A DNA stretch of 64,000 bases from Io17-Chloro-G2 sp965226825 (GTDB lineage Bacteria > Chloroflexota > Dehalococcoidia > Lucifugimonadales > UBA3495). Positions within the stretch are counted from its first letter, which is position 1. Each line of letters starts with the position of its first letter. The stretch spans positions 1,736,001-1,800,000 of the forward strand of contig CBDDED010000003.1 in NCBI GenBank assembly GCA_965226825.1, given 5' to 3'. The position numbers and the translations under genes are program-made. Of this stretch, positions 26,890 to 36,624 are shown one piece after another. A model generated the notes under the pieces. It ran no database searches and was not told the DNA's origin. It was given only the letters and a program-made list of their open reading frames with translations.

Positions 26890-27332
26890 GGGCTCACCTG
26901 CAAAAGGTGGAACTCGAAGAACCGCAAAGGCATGTCCGAGCCTGGATCGGCCTCCACGGCCCGGAGGGTATCGACGATCAACTGGAACAGGCTGGGGTTG
27001 GCGCTGCCCTCGGCCCCAAAAACGTCCACCAGTTCCGCCAGGTACAGTCCCTCGGCGATGCCGGTCAGGTCTTCTTTTAGTGCCGCGAAGCTTTGAAGCA
27101 CCTCCGCCTTCGCGATTATGTCCATGCTTCGGCCGTGGACCATGGACATCCTAACGACGGTCAAAGGCTCCAAATGGCCCAACAGCTTGCTGGTTGACCG
27201 CCTGGCCCCTTTGGCCACCGCACGCACCTTGCCCTGGTCTCTGGTGTACATGGTAACCAGCAGGTCGGCTTCGCCCAAAGGGGTGTAGCTCAGGGTGATG
27301 GCTTCGCAGCGGTAGGTCTCGGGAAGGGCCAT
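26766..27332 (-). pseudogene. recO: recO, C-terminally truncated
   Basis: The first 147 residues are a good RecO: ALPETYRCEAITLSYTPLGE, ADLLVTMYTRDQGKVRAVAK and GARRSTSKLLGHLEP form the OB-fold, then a helical region ends PLRFFEFHLLQ. At about 26890 similarity stops and 41 unrelated residues follow from another gene read out of frame. The missing part is the C-terminal domain with its Cys-rich zinc site. RecO loads RecA with RecR in recombination repair; this version is unlikely to work. GGAG precedes the ATG. recR, also truncated, is 15 bp upstream. Confidence 0.75.
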
Positions 27333-27347
27333 TGCTGGAGCTCCGGA

Positions 27348-27806
27348 TTAAATCTCTTGGCGGCCCTCAAACGCCCGGGTCAACGTGGTCTCGACGCTAT
27401 ATTCCAATGATCCCCCCACCGGCAGCCCTCTGGCAAGGTGGGTGACACGCAGGTCGTCCCGGCCTGATGCCGGCGGATGTACATACGCCGTGGCCTCGCC
27501 CTCCAGAGTGGGGTTGGTGGCCACCACCATCTCGGTCACTTCCGGACGGGCCAGGCGGACGAATAGCTCTTTTAGCTTTAGCTGGTCGGGTCCAATGCCG
27601 TTGATTGGCGATATCACGCCGTGGAGGACGTGGTACAGGCCGCGGAAGCTGCGGGTGCGCTCGATGGCCAGCACGTCCAAGGGGTCCTCCACTGCACAGA
27701 GCATCGACCGGTCCCGGCGGTGGTCGGAGCAGACCGAACAAGGAGACGCGTCGGTCAGGTTCTGACACTCCTTGCGGAAGACTATGTTCTGCTTCACGGA
27801 AGTCAC
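27348..27806 (-). pseudogene. recR: recR, N-terminally truncated
   Basis: A 152-residue RecR lacking about the first 50 residues, which hold the helix-hairpin-helix DNA-binding motif. It begins near the zinc finger, KECQNLTDASPCSVCSDHRR, where the first of the four Cys has become Arg (FRKEC). The toprim domain is present (LCAVEDPLDVLAIERTRSFR, GLYHVLHGVISPINGIGP, ATNPTLEGEATA) as is the C-terminal LARGLPVGGSLEYSVETTL. Its 5' end overlaps the end of a degraded peptidase gene by 4 bases, marking a deletion junction. Both RecO and RecR here look non-functional. Confidence 0.78.
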
Positions 27807-28478
27807 GGCGTCGGCGCTGGCTCTGTTTCCGGCCCAGCCTCCGCAGCTGGGGCTACTGTTTTAGGCAGCGCTTCTTCCTGTTCAAGCTGGGTTGCCAACT
27901 CGTCGGGCGACGGGAAGGGCTCCAGCCCCAGCGCGGTGCGCCACTGGGAATCCAGGTCGTATGTGTCGAAGCCGTAAACCTGCTGCAACGCCTGGTCCAT
28001 TTCCAGTGAAGTCTGGAAGGCTTCAAATAATTCGGCGATCTTGTGCGGTCCGTAGCGGCCGATCATGTACGATGATTATGTCGTCGGGGCCGCCGCCGAA
28101 GGAGTCCAGGTACCAACGGGGCTTTATCGTCCGGGTGAATATGCCGTAGCGCAGCGCGGCATCGTAGTCGTCGGTTGGGTCTATGTTGCCGAACTCGGCC
28201 AGGCCCTCGTTCAACCAGGCGGGCACCTGGGACGCTGCACGCCCGGCGGCCTCCGCTACCAGAAGGAGGGTGAATTCGTGGGAGGTTGTACCCTTAACGG
28301 TTGGGTCGAAGGCGGGAACCAGTAGCACCCGCTCGTCGCTGAAGGCCATGCCCTGGGTTTGCAATTGCTCCTGAACCGCTTGAGAGCGGAAGGGCAGCGC
28401 CGACGACATATGGCGGTAGTTGTTATACGCTACTATGCGAAGGGGTTCGGTTGGCGCGATTCCCAAAACGGGCATCAT
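27803..28478 (-). pseudogene. peptidase MA-like metallopeptidase, degraded
   Basis: Two frames together resemble peptidase-MA-like proteins: RIVAYNNYRHMSSALPF, then TTSHEFTLLLVAEAAG and VPAWLNEGLAEF in the first, and after a deletion and frame change IGRYGPHKIAELFEAF and QALQQVYGFDTYDLDSQWR in the second. The zinc site should be HEFTH but reads HEFTL, so a metal ligand is lost. The signal peptide is also missing. The gene is clearly inactive and its end runs into the truncated recR. Confidence 0.65.
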
Positions 28479-28545
28479 TCCCTGAAGGTTCTGTAATGTT
28501 TTGGCACTTTTAACACAGGCTCTTAGAAATCCACTAGGTGATGTT

Positions 28546-29574
28546 ATGGCTTACTTCATGTACGTTTCCCTGCAAAGAGACGACAAGATCGCCATCTTCG
28601 AGATGGACCCCGCATCCGGCAAGTTGCAAGCGCAAGGCTCTGTTGCGGTCGATCGCCCGGCGCCCCTGGCCGTCGACCCAGAGAGGAAATTCCTATTTGC
28701 CGGACGAAGAAATCCGAAAGATTTCGGGATATCTAGCTTTAGAATAAGCCATGGATCAGGCGGTCTCTCGCCAATCGCGTCTATCCCTCTGGAAGGCAAC
28801 CCGATACATATCGCAACCGACCGAAAGGGGAAGTACCTGCTATCCGCCTATTACTATCAGCAGAAGGCCGCGGTCCACGCCATCGGCGACGGCGGCGATT
28901 TAGGCGACCCCGCTGTAGAGTGGCTGCAGACTGACACCGGCGCGCACTTTATTGTGACCGATCCGTCTAACAAGTTCGCTCTGGTTCCCCACATCGCAGA
29001 TGGGGCGCTCAAGGGCCCGAACGCCATATTCCAGTTCAAGTTCGACGAGAATACCGGCCATCTCACGCCAAACTCTCCGCCCATGGTCACGCCCAAGGAG
29101 CCCGAAGGGCCGCGCCATCTCTGTTTTCACCCGGATCTCGACGTTGTTTACTCGTCAAACGAACAGGGTTGTAGCGTGACGGCCTACAGTTTCAATTCCG
29201 ACCAAGGAACGCTGACTCCTTTCCAGACCGTTCCCACATTGCCCGAAGATTACAGCGGGCAGAACTCCTGCTCTCAGATTCAAATTACCCCCACAGGGAA
29301 ATTCCTGTACGTGCCTAACCGGGGTCACAACAGCATAGCCTGTTTCTCCGTTGACACCTCGGACGGACGCCTGATGCCCATCGGCCAGGTGCCCACCGAA
29401 TCCGGGCCCCGGGCTTTCAGCCTTGACCCTCAGGGTAACTTCCTGTACGCAGCCGGCTTGGAGTCGGGCCGCCTTGCGTGCTACCGGGTCGACTCAAGTA
29501 CCGGGGGCCTTGAGCCATTAGAGGTGCGCCCCTTGGGGAACTTACCGATGTGGGTATTGATGACCGAGCTATGA
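28546..29574 (+). CDS. lactonase family seven-bladed beta-propeller protein
   Basis: A 342-residue protein starting MAYFMYVSLQRDDKIAIFEM (ATG 28546 with AGGTG just upstream; an upstream TTG is less likely). Repeated blades are visible: LAVDPERKFLFAG, HIATDRKGKYLLSAYY, HLCFHPDLDVVYSSNE, IQITPTGKFLYVPNRG and AFSLDPQGNFLYAAG. It matches the 6-phosphogluconolactonase/lactonase propeller family (Pgl/YkgB-like), cytoplasmic, acting on a sugar lactone or related compound; activity is not assured by fold. It is 120 bp upstream of the DUF1800 operon on the same strand. Confidence 0.85.
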   Translation: MAYFMYVSLQRDDKIAIFEMDPASGKLQAQGSVAVDRPAPLAVDPERKFLFAGRRNPKDFGISSFRISHGSGGLSPIASIPLEGNPIHIATDRKGKYLLSAYYYQQKAAVHAIGDGGDLGDPAVEWLQTDTGAHFIVTDPSNKFALVPHIADGALKGPNAIFQFKFDENTGHLTPNSPPMVTPKEPEGPRHLCFHPDLDVVYSSNEQGCSVTAYSFNSDQGTLTPFQTVPTLPEDYSGQNSCSQIQITPTGKFLYVPNRGHNSIACFSVDTSDGRLMPIGQVPTESGPRAFSLDPQGNFLYAAGLESGRLACYRVDSSTGGLEPLEVRPLGNLPMWVLMTEL

Positions 29575-29696
29575 ACGAAGGGTTAGGGTGAAGGGCTGAG
29601 TCGGTTGACTGCAAGTTATGGCACGTCTAGAATGCAAATCATTGTTTCGTAGTTCGGGTCCAAGAATGGGAAACCCTTCTCTTTTGGCAGATTTAC

Positions 29697-31136
29697 ATGG
29701 GAAACAGCGACGTTGAACTAATCGCGCACCTAGTGCGGCGCGCCGGCTTTGGCTCCACCCGAAATGAGCTCGACACCTATGCGTCCAAGGGATACCAGGC
29801 TACTGTCGAGGAGCTGCTCGATCCAGGTCCAGAGCAGCGGCTGGGAGAGCACCTGATCCGGCGTTTCCATCCCGAGCTCTCTGGGATGATGGGACCATAC
29901 GGTAACGGCGAAAACTGGTTATACCGTATGGCAACCACAACGGCGCCACTGCAGGAAAAAGTAGCCCTTTTCTGGCATGGCATATTTGCTACGGGGTACC
30001 CCAAAGTCATCCACGGCAAAGCCCTGTCGGACCAGATAACGATGTTCAGACGGTTCGGCATGGGAAACTTCCGTACGCTCTTGGTTGAATTGTCTAAAGA
30101 CCCAGCAATGATTATTTGGCTGGACAACCAGGACAACCACAAAGGGTCCATTAACGAGAACTTCGGCAGGGAGCTTTTGGAGCTGTTCACCATGGGCGTG
30201 GGCAACTATACCGAAGAGGACATAAAGGAGTGCGCCCGTGCCTTCACGGGCTGGACTATCGGCAACAGGGAGTACATGGAGTTACGCTCCCAAAGGGACT
30301 CGGACTGGCCCTACGGACGCATATCTTGGCACTTCGAATATCGGCCCGAAGACCATGACGATGGGGAGAAGGAGTTTCTGGGGGAGCGGGGCCGCTTTAA
30401 CGGCGATGATGTCATCGAAATAATCTGCCGCCAACCGGCGACCGCTCGGTTTATCGCCAGGCACATGTACAGCTTCTTCGTGGCCGACGAGGTGGCGGTG
30501 CCCCAGTGGCCCTACACCCCGCCCGCTGACGAACAGGCAATCGAGCTGCTGTCCCAAGCCTACTTCGACAGCAACTACGACATCGGCTCAATGCTGCGGG
30601 TGCTGTTCAACGCCGATTTCTTTACGTCCCAGAGCTCGTGGTACACCAAGGTCAAGAGTCCGGTCGAGTTGGTAGCTGGAGTGTTGCGCTTAACCGGTGA
30701 GTTTGAGCGGCCCCGGCGCGAAATTCTGGACAGGTACTTCCAGGCGGTCTACATGGGCCAGTGGCTCAACAACCCCCCCAGCGTAGAAGGATGGCACCAA
30801 GGTACCGATTGGCTTGATACCGGTACCGTAGTGGAGCGTGTGAACTTCGCCACCCGGCAAATGGGTGACGCCAACAGACCGGGCATCCAAGAGATTATCA
30901 GAGCGATAGCCTCAAAGGATGAGGGAGTTATCTCTCCGGAGGACCTCGTGGACGCCTGTTTGGACCAAGTGGGCGCCATCTCTGTTTCGGAGGAAACGCG
31001 AAGGGTGTTGATCGACTTTGCGTCAACGGGCGGCGACGTACAACTCGGCTCGGGGAGCCACGATGAAGAAACCCGCAAACAAATAGCCGGAGTTCTGGGT
31101 ATGGTTGCTTCGACACATGAGTTTCAGCGGGCGTAG
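29697..31136 (+). CDS. DUF1800 family protein (first of DUF1800-NHL-DUF1501 operon)
   Basis: A 479-residue DUF1800 protein. Signatures are LIAHLVRRAGFGSTRNEL at the N-terminus, EKVALFWHGIFATG, INENFGRELLELFTMGVGNY, CARAFTGWTI, FLGERGRFNGDDVIEIICRQ, PATARFIARHMYSFFVADE and PPSVEGWHQGTDWLDTG. No signal peptide is present, although many family members are exported. Function is unknown; members usually accompany DUF1501 genes. The NHL gene follows after 41 bp and the DUF1501 gene 12 bp after that. A paralogue lies at 36625-38049. Confidence 0.9.
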   Translation: MGNSDVELIAHLVRRAGFGSTRNELDTYASKGYQATVEELLDPGPEQRLGEHLIRRFHPELSGMMGPYGNGENWLYRMATTTAPLQEKVALFWHGIFATGYPKVIHGKALSDQITMFRRFGMGNFRTLLVELSKDPAMIIWLDNQDNHKGSINENFGRELLELFTMGVGNYTEEDIKECARAFTGWTIGNREYMELRSQRDSDWPYGRISWHFEYRPEDHDDGEKEFLGERGRFNGDDVIEIICRQPATARFIARHMYSFFVADEVAVPQWPYTPPADEQAIELLSQAYFDSNYDIGSMLRVLFNADFFTSQSSWYTKVKSPVELVAGVLRLTGEFERPRREILDRYFQAVYMGQWLNNPPSVEGWHQGTDWLDTGTVVERVNFATRQMGDANRPGIQEIIRAIASKDEGVISPEDLVDACLDQVGAISVSEETRRVLIDFASTGGDVQLGSGSHDEETRKQIAGVLGMVASTHEFQRA

Positions 31137-31177
31137 GTGGACCGTTAATTGGATACCCCGATGATACTAGGCTGACA

Positions 31178-32188
31178 ATGAGCACCATTGAATCAAAAGC
31201 CACGCGGGAATTCCTAGCATACAGCCACACTGTGGGAATGACGACCATGGAGGGCCGGGGATTTTACTACCCCGTCGATACTGTCATCGGCAAGAACGGC
31301 CGCCTATACGTGGTGAGCCGTTCCCTGGAGAGCGTGATCAGGGGCGTCCGAGTCACCGTGTGCGACGTAGACAGCGAATTCTTCGGCACCTTTGGGTCCT
31401 ATGGAGAAGGCGAAGGTCAGTTTATATGGCCCTCCTGCGGTGCGGTGGATAGCCAGGGCCGAGTCTACATCAGCGACGAGCAGGTCCACCGCATCTCCGT
31501 TTTCGACCACTCCGGCGGCTTCCTGTCCAAGTGGGGTGCTTACGGTACGGGCGAAGGAGAGCTTGATACCCCGTCCGGCCTCGCCTTCGACAGTCAGGAC
31601 AATCTTTACGTGTCAGACACCCATAACAACCGGATACAGAAATTCACGGCCGATGGCCGGTTTCTGTCGAGATTCGACCTAGACCTCAACCTGCCCTGGG
31701 GCTTGACTGTCGATGCCAGGGACGAGGTGTACGTGGCCGATTGGGGCAACGACTGTATTCAGAAATTTTCGACCGCGGGCGTCCACCTCGCCAGCTATGG
31801 AGCTTCAGGTGAAGGAGACGGGGAGTTCCACCACCCGGCCGGCGTCGCTGTCGATGACCAGGGTTATATCTACGTAGCCGACTGGGGCAATGAGAGAGTG
31901 CAGGTGCTGGATCCGGACGGCGGATTCGTGATTAAGCTGAGAGGGGAGGCCACACTGTCCAAGTGGGCTGAAAACTTTTTGAGGATCAACGCTGAAGAAG
32001 GGAAAGCGCGCGCCACGGCGGACCTGGAACCTGAGATAGAGTATTTCGTTGACGATCCCCACGAGGAATCGTCCCACATCGAGAAATACTTCTGGTCACC
32101 ATGTTCGGTCAAGCTCGATGGAGCCGGGAGGCTCTACGTGACCGAGAGCAATCGCCACAGAATCCAGGTCTTCAATAGAAGCGATTAG
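31178..32188 (+). CDS. NHL-repeat beta-propeller protein (operon member)
   Basis: A 336-residue six-bladed NHL propeller. Blades are recognised by repeats such as FGSYGEGEGQFIWP, WGAYGTGEGELDTPSGLAFD, NLYVSDTHNNRIQKF, EVYVADWGNDCIQKF, GEGDGEFHHPAGVAVD and YIYVADWGNERVQVL. There is no signal peptide. NHL propellers bind protein or nucleic acid partners or have lyase activity; the role here is unknown. Placed between DUF1800 and DUF1501 genes, it could be a scaffold for them. The paralogue at 35414-36418 shares its N-terminal FAYSHSVG-like opening (LAYSHTVG here). Confidence 0.9.
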   Translation: MSTIESKATREFLAYSHTVGMTTMEGRGFYYPVDTVIGKNGRLYVVSRSLESVIRGVRVTVCDVDSEFFGTFGSYGEGEGQFIWPSCGAVDSQGRVYISDEQVHRISVFDHSGGFLSKWGAYGTGEGELDTPSGLAFDSQDNLYVSDTHNNRIQKFTADGRFLSRFDLDLNLPWGLTVDARDEVYVADWGNDCIQKFSTAGVHLASYGASGEGDGEFHHPAGVAVDDQGYIYVADWGNERVQVLDPDGGFVIKLRGEATLSKWAENFLRINAEEGKARATADLEPEIEYFVDDPHEESSHIEKYFWSPCSVKLDGAGRLYVTESNRHRIQVFNRSD

Positions 32189-32200
32189 TGGAGAGAATCG

Positions 32201-33334
32201 ATGACTTCCAATAATAGGGAACGGTCATTGGTGGTAATAGAGCTTGCGGGCGGCAACGATGCCCTCAACACCATCATCCCTTATAACAACGGACTGTACT
32301 ACGATTTCCGGCCAAGCATTGCCATACCCCAGGAAGACGTACTCGGTATAGACGATGAGCTCGGCTTCAACCCAAATATGGTCCCCTTCAAGCATCTCTG
32401 GGACAAGGGAATTTTAGCCGTCATCAATGGCATTGGCTACCCCAATCCCAACCGCTCTCACTTCCGGTCCAGGGACGTCTGGCACACCGCCGAGCCGGAG
32501 AAGGTAGGTATGGAGGGCTGGTTGGGTGCGACGATAAGGGACCTGGACCCCCAAGGCGACAATGTGCTGACGGGGGTGAACTTCGGCCGCGGTCTGCCCA
32601 GGGCCTTGGTATGTAAGGGAGTCCCGGTGGCGTCGGTGGGGAATCTGGAGACTTATGGTCTTCTGCTGGACGTGCACGACGAGAAGATCCGAAGGTCTGC
32701 TCTGGACGCCTTCAGCCGGATTTACGGTCCGGGACCGGGAAAGGACGCAGTGGCCCAGGTCTTGAGCCAGGCCGGGACAGACGCATTGAAAGGCGCCGAT
32801 ATCCTGAGGACCGCGACCCAGATGTACTCCTCGAACGTGGAGTACGCCGACAATCCCATAGCGCAGTCTCTAAAAGGCGTTGCTCAGGTGATGTGTGCCG
32901 GCCTGGGTACCAGAATCTACTACACCCAACACGGGGGCTTCGACACCCATGCCGCCGAGCTACTGGTCCACCCGGAGCTCTGGCAGGATGTCTCCACGGC
33001 CATCAACGACTTTACCGAGGACCTTAAAGAGCATGGACTGGAGGATGACACGCTCATCCTGGTCTGGTCCGAGTTTGGCCGGCGCATTAGGGACAACGGC
33101 GCCGGTTGCGACCACGGCTCGGGCGGAGTCGCCTTCGTTATCGGCGATCCGGTGAATGGGGGGCTCTACGGGGAGTATCCTTCGCTGCGGGAGGAGGACC
33201 ACCTGGATGGTGACCTCCACTTCAACAACGACTTCCGGTCTACCTACTCCACCATTCTGGACAAGTGGCTGGGGCTGGACCCGGACCCCATCGTCAACGG
33301 CCAGTTCGAGCAGTTCGGCTTCATTTCAATTTAG
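32201..33334 (+). CDS. DUF1501 family protein
   Basis: A 377-residue DUF1501 protein (alkaline-phosphatase/sulfatase-like fold). Motifs are LVVIELAGGNDALNTIIPYN, NRSHFRSRDVWHTAEP, YYTQHGGFDTHAAEL, TLILVWSEFGRRIRDNGAGC and DHGSGGVAFVIGDPVNGGLY; the Asp/His residues in these segments would hold the metals. Most DUF1501 proteins carry a Tat signal, but this one starts MTSNNRERSLVVIELAGG and is presumably cytoplasmic. GGAGAG lies just before the ATG. It is the last gene of the operon. Confidence 0.9.
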   Translation: MTSNNRERSLVVIELAGGNDALNTIIPYNNGLYYDFRPSIAIPQEDVLGIDDELGFNPNMVPFKHLWDKGILAVINGIGYPNPNRSHFRSRDVWHTAEPEKVGMEGWLGATIRDLDPQGDNVLTGVNFGRGLPRALVCKGVPVASVGNLETYGLLLDVHDEKIRRSALDAFSRIYGPGPGKDAVAQVLSQAGTDALKGADILRTATQMYSSNVEYADNPIAQSLKGVAQVMCAGLGTRIYYTQHGGFDTHAAELLVHPELWQDVSTAINDFTEDLKEHGLEDDTLILVWSEFGRRIRDNGAGCDHGSGGVAFVIGDPVNGGLYGEYPSLREEDHLDGDLHFNNDFRSTYSTILDKWLGLDPDPIVNGQFEQFGFISI

Positions 33335-33452
33335 CCCGCCCAAATTAGCCCGGCCAAATTAACCCTGGATTTTGCCTGGCGCATTTTACTGGAAAGGTGT
33401 GCCCGCGCCAGGGCAAGGTTATGACCACCCAGAAATCCTTCTAGACATTTGA

Positions 33453-33608
33453 AAACTATCTCAAAAGGTGGTTCGACAAGCTCACCACAGGCGGAAGGGA
33501 GGCCTGACATCCGTTCGTGCTGAGCTCCGACCATGTGCCGAGAGTCTCGATGAAATCGGACCTGTCGACGGACAGCCCGTACTTGGCCGCACGATTTTTT
33601 GAGATAGC
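33453..33608. repeat. MITE-like element with CTATCTCAAAA ends
   Basis: The ends CTATCTCAAAA and TTTTTTGAGATAG are inverted and match those of the element at 11973-12091. The interior holds GGTGGTTCGACAAGCTCACC, a REP-like palindrome common in bacterial genomes, and a second palindromic part around GAGAGTCTCGATGAAATC. No coding capacity. Confidence 0.62.
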
Positions 33609-33664
33609 CACATAATGTAATAATCAAGCTATATAGGACCCATCTCCAGCTAAGGAGAGGAATT

Positions 33665-35215
33665 GTGAAATACGACGTTATTGTGATTGGCGCCGGGTCT
33701 GCCGGTGGAACCATTGCCGCGCGGCTGTCAGAATCGCCCGGTTGCTCGATTCTGCTCCTTGAGGCTGGACCCGACTATCCAGACTTGGAACAGCTTCCTG
33801 ATGATCTCAAATACGGGTACGCCCCCACCGCTTCGGAGATGGGGGCACCGCACAATTGGTCTTCCATAGGCACGGCTACACCCAACCAGACCGAGGTGGT
33901 TGTTCCCAGGGGCAAGGTGGTGGGCGGGACCAGCGCCATCAATGGGCAGGTCTTCTTGCGAGGACTCCCCGAGGACTACGACCGCTGGGCCTCTTGGGGC
34001 AATGACGAATGGAGCTACATAAAGGTCTTGCCCTACCTCAGGAAATTGGAAACCGACACCGATATTCGAGATGACTTCCACGGCTTCGATGGGCCGGTCC
34101 CGGTTCGGCGCCACAAGCGGGAAGCTTGGTTGCCACTTCAGGAGGCGTTCCACAATGTCTGCTTGGATGCGGGGTACCCAGAGGTCTACGACCACAACCA
34201 TCCAGACTCCACGGGGGTGGGTCCTTTCCCCATGAACAATCCCAACGGGGTCCGTATGAGCACGGCCCTGAGCTACATAAACCCGAACCGGCACCGGCTC
34301 AACCTGACGATCAAGCCGAACGTGCAGGTCACGCGGATTTTGTTTGACGGCCAGAGAGCAACCGGTGTGGAGGTGGACAGCGGTGGCGAGCGATTCACTG
34401 TCGAAGGCGATCAGATCGTCCTCAGCGCCGGTGCCATTGCTTCGCCCCAGTTGTTGATGCTGTCCGGCCTGGGACCGGCGCCTCATCTCCAGAGCCTGGA
34501 GATACCTGTAGTACGAGACTTGCCTGGAGTGGGGAAGAATCTACGGGACCATCCCATGGTCCCGATCCGGGTTGCCGTTAAAGAGGGTTTCCCCTTAGAC
34601 CCCGATGCACCCAGGCTTCAGGTCATGCTTCGTTACACAGCCTCCGGTTCCGACGCCAGGAACGACATGCAGATATTGCCGTCGTCCTTTTCCACTCCGT
34701 TGGGTGGCGATCCCTTCGCGCGCGAGGGTGTCCGGCTCACTTGCATGTTGGAGTTGCCCGTCGGCTCGGGGGAAGTGGTGCTCACCTCGGTTGACCCCGC
34801 CGTTCAACCCTTTATAGACTGCCGCTATCTGGAAGAGCCATGGGACCGGGAACGCATGCGGGAAGGAATCCGCATCGCGCTTAAGCTAATGGACCGTGAG
34901 GCTTTCAGGAATTTCGTGGAAGCTCCGATATCTCCATCGGACCTGGATTTGGCTTCCGACACCGCTCTGGACAATTGGATGCTGGAGAACGTGTGGATCG
35001 GCCAACACCTCTGCGGTACCTGCAAAATGGGCCCCAATAGTGACTCCATGGCGGTGGTGGATCAGTATTGCCGCGTTCACGGGATTGAGGGGCTCCGGGT
35101 GGCCGATGCCTCGGTAATGCCGGACGTAATACGAGCAAATACTAACTGTACAACCATCATGATCGGAGAGCGAGTCGCCCATTGGATCGCTTCCGAATTG
35201 GGACACCCTGTGTAG
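33665..35215 (+). CDS. GMC family FAD-dependent oxidoreductase
   Basis: A 516-residue glucose-methanol-choline oxidoreductase. The FAD-binding N-terminus reads KYDVIVIGAGSAGGTIAARL. PRGKVVGGTSAINGQVFLRG and IVLSAGAIASPQLLMLSGLG are the two GMC signatures. WIGQHLCGTCKMGPNSDSMA with the catalytic His and VIRANTNCTTIMIGERVA with the Asn complete the active site. It should oxidise an alcohol. It begins with GTG with GGAGAGG 5 bases upstream. It sits between two sets of DUF1800/NHL genes and may act on the same substrate. Confidence 0.93.
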   Translation: MKYDVIVIGAGSAGGTIAARLSESPGCSILLLEAGPDYPDLEQLPDDLKYGYAPTASEMGAPHNWSSIGTATPNQTEVVVPRGKVVGGTSAINGQVFLRGLPEDYDRWASWGNDEWSYIKVLPYLRKLETDTDIRDDFHGFDGPVPVRRHKREAWLPLQEAFHNVCLDAGYPEVYDHNHPDSTGVGPFPMNNPNGVRMSTALSYINPNRHRLNLTIKPNVQVTRILFDGQRATGVEVDSGGERFTVEGDQIVLSAGAIASPQLLMLSGLGPAPHLQSLEIPVVRDLPGVGKNLRDHPMVPIRVAVKEGFPLDPDAPRLQVMLRYTASGSDARNDMQILPSSFSTPLGGDPFAREGVRLTCMLELPVGSGEVVLTSVDPAVQPFIDCRYLEEPWDRERMREGIRIALKLMDREAFRNFVEAPISPSDLDLASDTALDNWMLENVWIGQHLCGTCKMGPNSDSMAVVDQYCRVHGIEGLRVADASVMPDVIRANTNCTTIMIGERVAHWIASELGHPV

Positions 35216-35413
35216 GCACAACGGATCGGGACGGGATGGACCTATCCTTATAGTGATACCCGATTGACAACCCCGCACATTCAGGTCACCAAGACTCCTC
35301 TAGGACAACGCCGTGGACCTGGCTTGCCGAACCACGGCCATTTACGTTGTTCATAAACAGAATTGGTCTTCAGCCAGCTAAGCTGGCGATGATTCCATGA
35401 CGGTTAATAACTT

Positions 35414-36418
35414 CTAGACCAGCACCGGGTCCTTGCTCTTCACATATATCTGGATTCGCGCGGAGAAGTGTTCCAGCACGACCAAACGCCCCGAGTTATC
35501 AATTTTCACCGCACAGGGTCGGCCAAAGCCTCTTTCGAAACTCCCGCCGTCATTGGCGATGGCTATGGTCCTTTGCCGGAGCATACCCGGGTTGGAGAGG
35601 AGTTTCCGCTTACCCCATTGGGAGAGCACGTGGTCTCCATGCAACTGGGCGATGAATCGCCCGTCAGGGCTAAGAACCTGAACGCGATCGTTCTGCCAGT
35701 CAGCGACGTACATGTCTCCGTCGTCGTCGGTGCAGACGCTGGCTGGCCTATTGAACTGGCCAATGTTGGTGCCGGTTTGACCGAACGAAGCCTGCCATTC
35801 GCCGTCCATGGTGAATTGCTGAATCCTGTCGTTTCGCCAGTCGGCAACGTATACCAAGCCTTGCTGATCAATGCTGACTCCCCAAGGCAGGTTGAATTGG
35901 CCCTGACCGCTGCCGGAGCTCCCAAATTTGCCGCGGAAGGCGCCGTCCAAACCGAATTTTTGCACCCGGTTGTTGTGGCTGTCGGTGAGTAGCAGGGTAT
36001 CGCCGTTTATGGCTATACCGGCAGGCCGGTTTAGCTCACCGTCGCCGGTACCGAATTTGCCCCACTTGCCAAGGAACTCGCCATCCTTGTTGAAGATGGT
36101 AATCCGGTTCAGCCACTCGTCGGCCACGTAAACGTTGTTTTTGTCGTCTAACGCAATGGATGAAGGCCAAACAAACTGACCGTCGCCATGGCCGTAGGAC
36201 GCAAACTCGGTGATGTACTCCTCTTCTAGGGTCAGCACGGTTATCCTCAACCCATCGGGCCGTCCTTCCCAGGACCGGTTCACGACATAGGCTGTGCCAT
36301 CGACGGCAACAGCCACGTCCACCGGGTTTCGGAACCCGGTGCCCCCGTATTCATTACGGCCCACCGAATGACTGTAAGCAAACGTTCGATCGGCAATTCC
36401 AAATAAGTGGGTGCTCAT
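35414..36418 (-). CDS. NHL-repeat beta-propeller protein, paralogue
   Basis: A 334-residue NHL propeller, clear paralogue of the protein at 31178-32188: TFAYSHSVGRNEYGGTGFRN, ASYGHGDGQFVWPSSIALDD, WGKFGTGDGELNRPAGIAIN, LTDSHNNRVQKF, LVYVADWRNDRIQQF, MYVADWQNDRVQVLSPDGRF. No signal peptide. The gene follows a DUF1800 paralogue on the minus strand (206 bp downstream of it), but no second DUF1501 gene is present here. Confidence 0.9.
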   Translation of the reverse strand: MSTHLFGIADRTFAYSHSVGRNEYGGTGFRNPVDVAVAVDGTAYVVNRSWEGRPDGLRITVLTLEEEYITEFASYGHGDGQFVWPSSIALDDKNNVYVADEWLNRITIFNKDGEFLGKWGKFGTGDGELNRPAGIAINGDTLLLTDSHNNRVQKFGLDGAFRGKFGSSGSGQGQFNLPWGVSIDQQGLVYVADWRNDRIQQFTMDGEWQASFGQTGTNIGQFNRPASVCTDDDGDMYVADWQNDRVQVLSPDGRFIAQLHGDHVLSQWGKRKLLSNPGMLRQRTIAIANDGGSFERGFGRPCAVKIDNSGRLVVLEHFSARIQIYVKSKDPVLV

Positions 36419-36624
36419 GGATTTGGTCTCCTCAACAGTTGGTTAACTGGTCTGGATTGCTCTTGAGACATCTCTGGTAGGTGAGGTGGCCTGATCCAGT
36501 GGGCCTAAGGAAATTCACCTTCTCCTGGCTGCTGCCGATGATGGACTGGGAGCCCAAGTCGAACCAATTCTCCAAGAGGGAGTTCTCTGATTGGCTGATG
36601 TTGAGCCATTTCTGAGTTGGATTT

